The notes below the pieces were generated by a model. That model searched no databases and was not told where the DNA came from. It saw only the letters and a list, made by a program, of their open reading frames with translations. From positions 1 through 32,912 of the forward strand of contig JAMNXV010000024.1 of assembly GCA_023623185.1 (NCBI GenBank): 32,912 nucleotides of DNA, in the 5' to 3' direction. Below, in pieces: positions 30,136 through 32,912 of this stretch. Each line of letters opens with the position of its first letter. The stretch's first letter is position 1. The stretch comes from Bacillota bacterium. Its GTDB lineage: Bacteria > Bacillota > Sulfobacillia > Symbiobacteriales > Symbiobacteriaceae. Position numbers and translations under genes: made by a program.

Positions 30136-31737
30136 ATGCTTGCGACCAACCAGAGCCCGTTCTCCGCCGAGATCCGCCGCCGGCGGACCTTCGCGATCAT
30201 CTCGCATCCCGACGCCGGCAAGACCACGCTCACCGAGAAGCTCCTGCTCTACGGCGGCGCGATCCGGCTGGCAGGCGCGGTCAAGGGCCGGAAGGCCGCC
30301 AGGGCCGCCACGTCGGACTGGATGGAGATCGAGCGGCAGCGCGGCATCTCGGTGACCTCCTCCGTCATGCAGTTTGCCTACGACGGCTGCATGGTCAACA
30401 TCCTGGACACGCCGGGCCACCAGGACTTTTCCGAGGACACCTACCGCACGCTGGCGGCCGCCGATTCGGCCGTCATGCTCATCGACGCCGCCAAGGGTGT
30501 GGAACCGCAGACGATCAAACTGTTTCAGGTGTGCAAGATGCGGGGCATCCCCATCTTCACCTTCGTGAACAAGCTCGACCGGGAGGGCAAGGATCCCTTC
30601 GCCCTCATGCAGGAGATCGAGGACGTGCTGGGCATGCGCACCTGTCCGATGAACTGGCCCGTGGGCATGGGCTCCACCTTCAGGGGCGTCTACGACCGGC
30701 AGAAGCGGCAGGTGGAGCTGTTCGACAACCGGGACCACGGCCAGACCAAGGCCCGCGTGCAGACCGCCGGCGTCGACGACCCGGCGCTGACGGACCTGCT
30801 CGGTGAGGACCTGCACCGGAAGCTCACCGAGGACATCGAACTGTTGGACGTCGCCGGCGACCCCTGGGACTTCGACCGGTTCCGCCGCGGCGACCTCTCC
30901 CCCCTGTTCTGGGGTTCGGCGCTCACCAACTTCGGCGTGCAGTCCTTCCTGGAGTACTTCCTGAGGCTCGCGCCCTCCCCCGAACCGCGCCTGGCGGGCG
31001 ACCGGCTGGTCGACCCGGAGGAGCCGCGCTTCGCGGCGTTCGTGTTCAAGATCCAGGCCAACATGAACCCCGCCCACCGGGACCGGATCGCGTTCATGCG
31101 GATCGTCTCGGGCCGCTTCGAGCGGGGCATGGAAGTCCAGCACGTGCGGCTGGGCAAGAAGGTGCGGCTCTCCCAGCCCCAGCAGTTCATGGCGCAGGAC
31201 CGGCAGATCGTGGAGGAGGCCTACGCCGGCGACATCATCGGCGTCTTCGACCCCGGCATCTTCCGCATCGGCGACACCCTGTGCACAGGCGAACCCGTGG
31301 TGTTCGAAGGGATCCCTTCTTTCTCCCCCGAGCACTTCGCCCGGGTCCGCTTCAAGGACGCGATGAAGTCCAAGCATTTCCGCAAGGGCCTGGACGAGCT
31401 GACGGAAGAAGGCGCCATCCAGGTCTTCTACGCGACGCAGCCCGGCCACCCCGACCCGATCCTGGGTGCGGTGGGCGAGCTGCAGTTCGAGGTCTTCCAG
31501 TACCGGATGCAGCACGAGTACGGGGTGGAAGTGACCCTGGAGCGGCTGCCCTATGAGATCGCCCGCTGGGTGGAGGGTGAAGGCTACCAGCCCCGCCGCT
31601 TCTGGGGCACCGATAACCTGCCCGTCACCGACCGGGACGGAAGGAACGTGCTCCTCTTCCGCAACGAATGGTCGATGCGCTACGTCGTGGAGCAGAACCC
31701 GGGCCTGACTTTCCAGGCGACGGCCCGGCCATCCTGA
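30136..31737 (+). CDS. prfC: Peptide chain release factor 3
   Basis: A 533-residue translational GTPase, close to the usual RF3 length. From the ATG at 30136 the G1 loop HPDAGKTTL is at residues 24-32. The switch and G-motifs follow: MEIERQRGISVTSSV, LDTPGHQDFSEDTYR (G3), VNKLDREGKDP (G4). The C-terminal part has the RF3-type FKIQANMNPAHRDRIAFMRI and QLQFEVFQ-like (GELQFEVFQYRM) segments. RF3 recycles RF1 and RF2 from the ribosome after termination. An in-frame GTG at 30112 is possible, but neither start has a strong ribosome site. It has its own promoter and terminator and no defect. Confidence 0.97.
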   Translation: MLATNQSPFSAEIRRRRTFAIISHPDAGKTTLTEKLLLYGGAIRLAGAVKGRKAARAATSDWMEIERQRGISVTSSVMQFAYDGCMVNILDTPGHQDFSEDTYRTLAAADSAVMLIDAAKGVEPQTIKLFQVCKMRGIPIFTFVNKLDREGKDPFALMQEIEDVLGMRTCPMNWPVGMGSTFRGVYDRQKRQVELFDNRDHGQTKARVQTAGVDDPALTDLLGEDLHRKLTEDIELLDVAGDPWDFDRFRRGDLSPLFWGSALTNFGVQSFLEYFLRLAPSPEPRLAGDRLVDPEEPRFAAFVFKIQANMNPAHRDRIAFMRIVSGRFERGMEVQHVRLGKKVRLSQPQQFMAQDRQIVEEAYAGDIIGVFDPGIFRIGDTLCTGEPVVFEGIPSFSPEHFARVRFKDAMKSKHFRKGLDELTEEGAIQVFYATQPGHPDPILGAVGELQFEVFQYRMQHEYGVEVTLERLPYEIARWVEGEGYQPRRFWGTDNLPVTDRDGRNVLLFRNEWSMRYVVEQNPGLTFQATARPS

Positions 31738-31741
31738 CCTT

Positions 31742-31770
31742 GCGCCGCCCCCGCGCAGCGGGGGCGGCGC
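31742..31770 (+). terminator. Terminator of prfC
   Basis: A perfect 13-bp GC stem (arms 31742-31754 and 31758-31770, loop GCA) begins five bases after the stop and is followed by CCTTTCTCC. Confidence 0.85.
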
Positions 31771-31812
31771 CCTTTCTCCTGCCCGCGGCGCCACCCCGCC
31801 GTATCCGCAAAA

Positions 31813-31829
31813 CGTCAAAGTTGGTCAAA
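31813..31829 (+). promoter_or_regulatory. CtsR-type operator (tandem heptad)
   Basis: CGTCAAA and GGTCAAA are separated by three bases, matching the CtsR operator (A/G)GTCAAA-N3-(A/G)GTCAAA at 13 of 14 heptad positions. A third near-copy, GATCAAA, lies at 31841-31847. The box is 32 bases upstream of the protease start. Confidence 0.65.
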
Positions 31830-31860
31830 AGAGCAGCGATGATCAAAGGTGGTGCTGCCG

Positions 31861-32751
31861 ATGAACTGGCACGAGGAACCCTTCGCAAAGGTCGCGTCGC
31901 AGGTGGGCCCCGGCGTCGTCCAGGTGCGAGCCGGCAGGGGGCAGGGCTCCGGGGTCCTGCTGGACCCGCAGAGCGTGATCACCAACGCCCACGTGGTCGG
32001 CGAGAACCCCGCGCCGGCCATCACGTTCGCCGACGGCGTCACCCGGCCTGGCCGGGTCGTGGCTGCGGACCCGCTGTACGACCTGGCCCTGGTGCAGACC
32101 GAATCGCCGACAGGCGCGCGGATCGATCTGGCGGGCGAGGCGTCCGTCGTGCCCGGCCAGCTGGTGGTCGCCATCGGCAACCCCTACGGCTTCGGCTGGA
32201 CCGTGACGACGGGCGTCGTGAGCGCCGTCGACCGGATCATCGGCGGACTGGACGGCCTCATCCAGACCGACGCCGCCATCAACCCCGGCAACAGCGGGGG
32301 CGCCCTGGTCGACCTGCAGGGCCGGCTGGTCGGCATCCCCACGCTGGTGCTGGCCAGGGGGCAGAACATCGGCTTTGCGATCCCGTCCTGGCAGGTGCTG
32401 CAGGTCGTGGAGCAGTTCCGCCGGACGGGCCGCGCCGAGCACCCCTACGTCGGCCTGGCCGGGACGACCGAGGTGATCGACCCGGTGCTCGCCCGGGCGC
32501 TGGACCTGCCCGAGCGCGGCGTGCTGGTCGCTGAGGTGGAGCCCGGCGGCCCGGCCGCGCGCGCCGGCCTGCGGGCGTGGGACCTGGTGACCGCCGTGAA
32601 CGGCGTGCCCACCCCGTCGGTGCAGGCCCTGCGCCGCGAGGTCCGCAGGACCCCCGTCGGCGCCACGGTCCCCTTCACCGTGCTCCGGGGCGGGCGTCTC
32701 CTGGAGGTGCCTGTCCGGGTGGCCGAGCTGCCGGCGCCGGCGCGGCGCTGA
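31861..32751 (+). CDS. HtrA/DegP-like serine protease with PDZ domain, no export signal
   Basis: Started at the ATG at 31861 (AAAGGTGG upstream), the protein has 296 residues. The trypsin-like domain has the triad in order: His in ITNAHVV, Asp in YDLALV, Ser in INPGNSGGALV. A single PDZ domain covers about residues 200-290 (HPYVGLAGTTEVIDPVLARA, then VLVAEVEPGGPAARAGLRAW, then DLVTAVNGVPTP). HtrA proteases normally have a signal peptide or membrane anchor and act outside; this one begins MNWHEEPFAKVASQVGPGVV with neither. It is therefore predicted cytoplasmic. A CtsR-like box upstream suggests heat or protein-damage control, together with Clp genes elsewhere. The gene overlaps the convergent NUDIX frame at its 3' end. 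Confidence 0.92.
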   Translation: MNWHEEPFAKVASQVGPGVVQVRAGRGQGSGVLLDPQSVITNAHVVGENPAPAITFADGVTRPGRVVAADPLYDLALVQTESPTGARIDLAGEASVVPGQLVVAIGNPYGFGWTVTTGVVSAVDRIIGGLDGLIQTDAAINPGNSGGALVDLQGRLVGIPTLVLARGQNIGFAIPSWQVLQVVEQFRRTGRAEHPYVGLAGTTEVIDPVLARALDLPERGVLVAEVEPGGPAARAGLRAWDLVTAVNGVPTPSVQALRREVRRTPVGATVPFTVLRGGRLLEVPVRVAELPAPARR

Positions 32752-32912
32752 GGCGCGGCGGCCAGCCCTGTGCCCGCTGCGCGATGAAGTCGCGCAGGGC
32801 GTCCCGGGTGCTGGGAAAGGCCAGCTCATCCCAGGGGATCTCGTCCGGCGCGAAGAGCCGCACCTCCAGCGTTTCGCTGTTTGCCGACGGCTCGCCGCCC
32901 AGCACCTCGCAG
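32675..32912 (-). CDS. NUDIX hydrolase, C-terminal part (runs off the right edge)
   Basis: The frame enters from the right edge and ends at 32675, giving 78 visible residues. SETLEVRLFAPDEIPWDELA followed by FPSTRDALRDFI is the typical C-terminal segment of NUDIX enzymes related to ADP-ribose or nucleoside diphosphate pyrophosphatases. The NUDIX box itself lies outside the window. The last 30 residues are Pro/Ala-rich and lie over the 3' end of the protease gene (77-base overlap), so the true protein might be shorter if a frameshift is present. Substrate unknown. Confidence 0.8.
   Translation of the reverse strand, partial: CEVLGGEPSANSETLEVRLFAPDEIPWDELAFPSTRDALRDFIAQRAQGWPPRLSAAPAPAARPPGQAPPGDARPGAR

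Overview
The window is a GC-rich chromosomal segment of a Gram-positive, spore-forming bacterium. Several signs point to a high-GC Firmicute such as Symbiobacterium or a close relative: a T-box leader before alaS, an alaS/ireB linkage, a Bacillus-type MntR, CotF-like spore coat genes, a GerMN/Gmad2 lipoprotein and a CtsR-like heptad repeat. This is inference from gene content and base composition; no database was searched. I see no phage, insertion sequence, CRISPR array, rRNA or tRNA.

Layout. 1-4142: the tail of an unknown + gene, then a - strand unit with a consensus promoter, a T-box leader, alaS, a GNAT acetyltransferase and ireB. 4143-9003: a + strand lipoprotein, a - strand hypothetical gene, the scar of a lost anti-sigma gene, and an intact ECF sigma/anti-sigma pair whose anti-sigma is the paralogue of the scar. 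9049-12815: response regulator, histidine kinase and GerMN lipoprotein on the - strand, in the same order as actinobacterial mtrA-mtrB-lpqB. 12923-14313: a TetR repressor and an overlapping MBL-fold hydrolase, controlled by a 41-bp palindrome that covers the promoter. 14336-17199: a DUF1294 membrane protein, a glucose/sorbosone-dehydrogenase-like lipoprotein and an HExxH putative peptidase.

17392-20766: a metallophosphoesterase and MntR on +, an MFS exporter on -, and a FliN-like protein on + that carries a FliM/FliY-type N-terminal peptide. 20834-24888: a MarR regulator and a heterodimeric ABC exporter whose first subunit is split near its N-terminus by an apparent frameshift. 24979-28053: a zinc-ribbon membrane protein, a methyl-accepting chemotaxis protein and two CotF-like proteins. 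28058-29986: a GNAT enzyme, a class C beta-lactamase-like hydrolase and a truncated VanZ gene. 30024-32912: prfC, an HtrA-like protease without a signal peptide behind a CtsR-like box, and the 3' end of a NUDIX gene.

Most units are ordinary housekeeping, envelope or export modules with local regulators. The most distinctive items are the anti-sigma duplication scar, the TetR operator, the CtsR-like box before a cytoplasmic HtrA-type protease, the mtrAB-lpqB-like cluster, the FliN variant, and two interrupted reading frames (ABC subunit; VanZ/hydrolase). I found no clear evidence of a wholly new multi-gene system.
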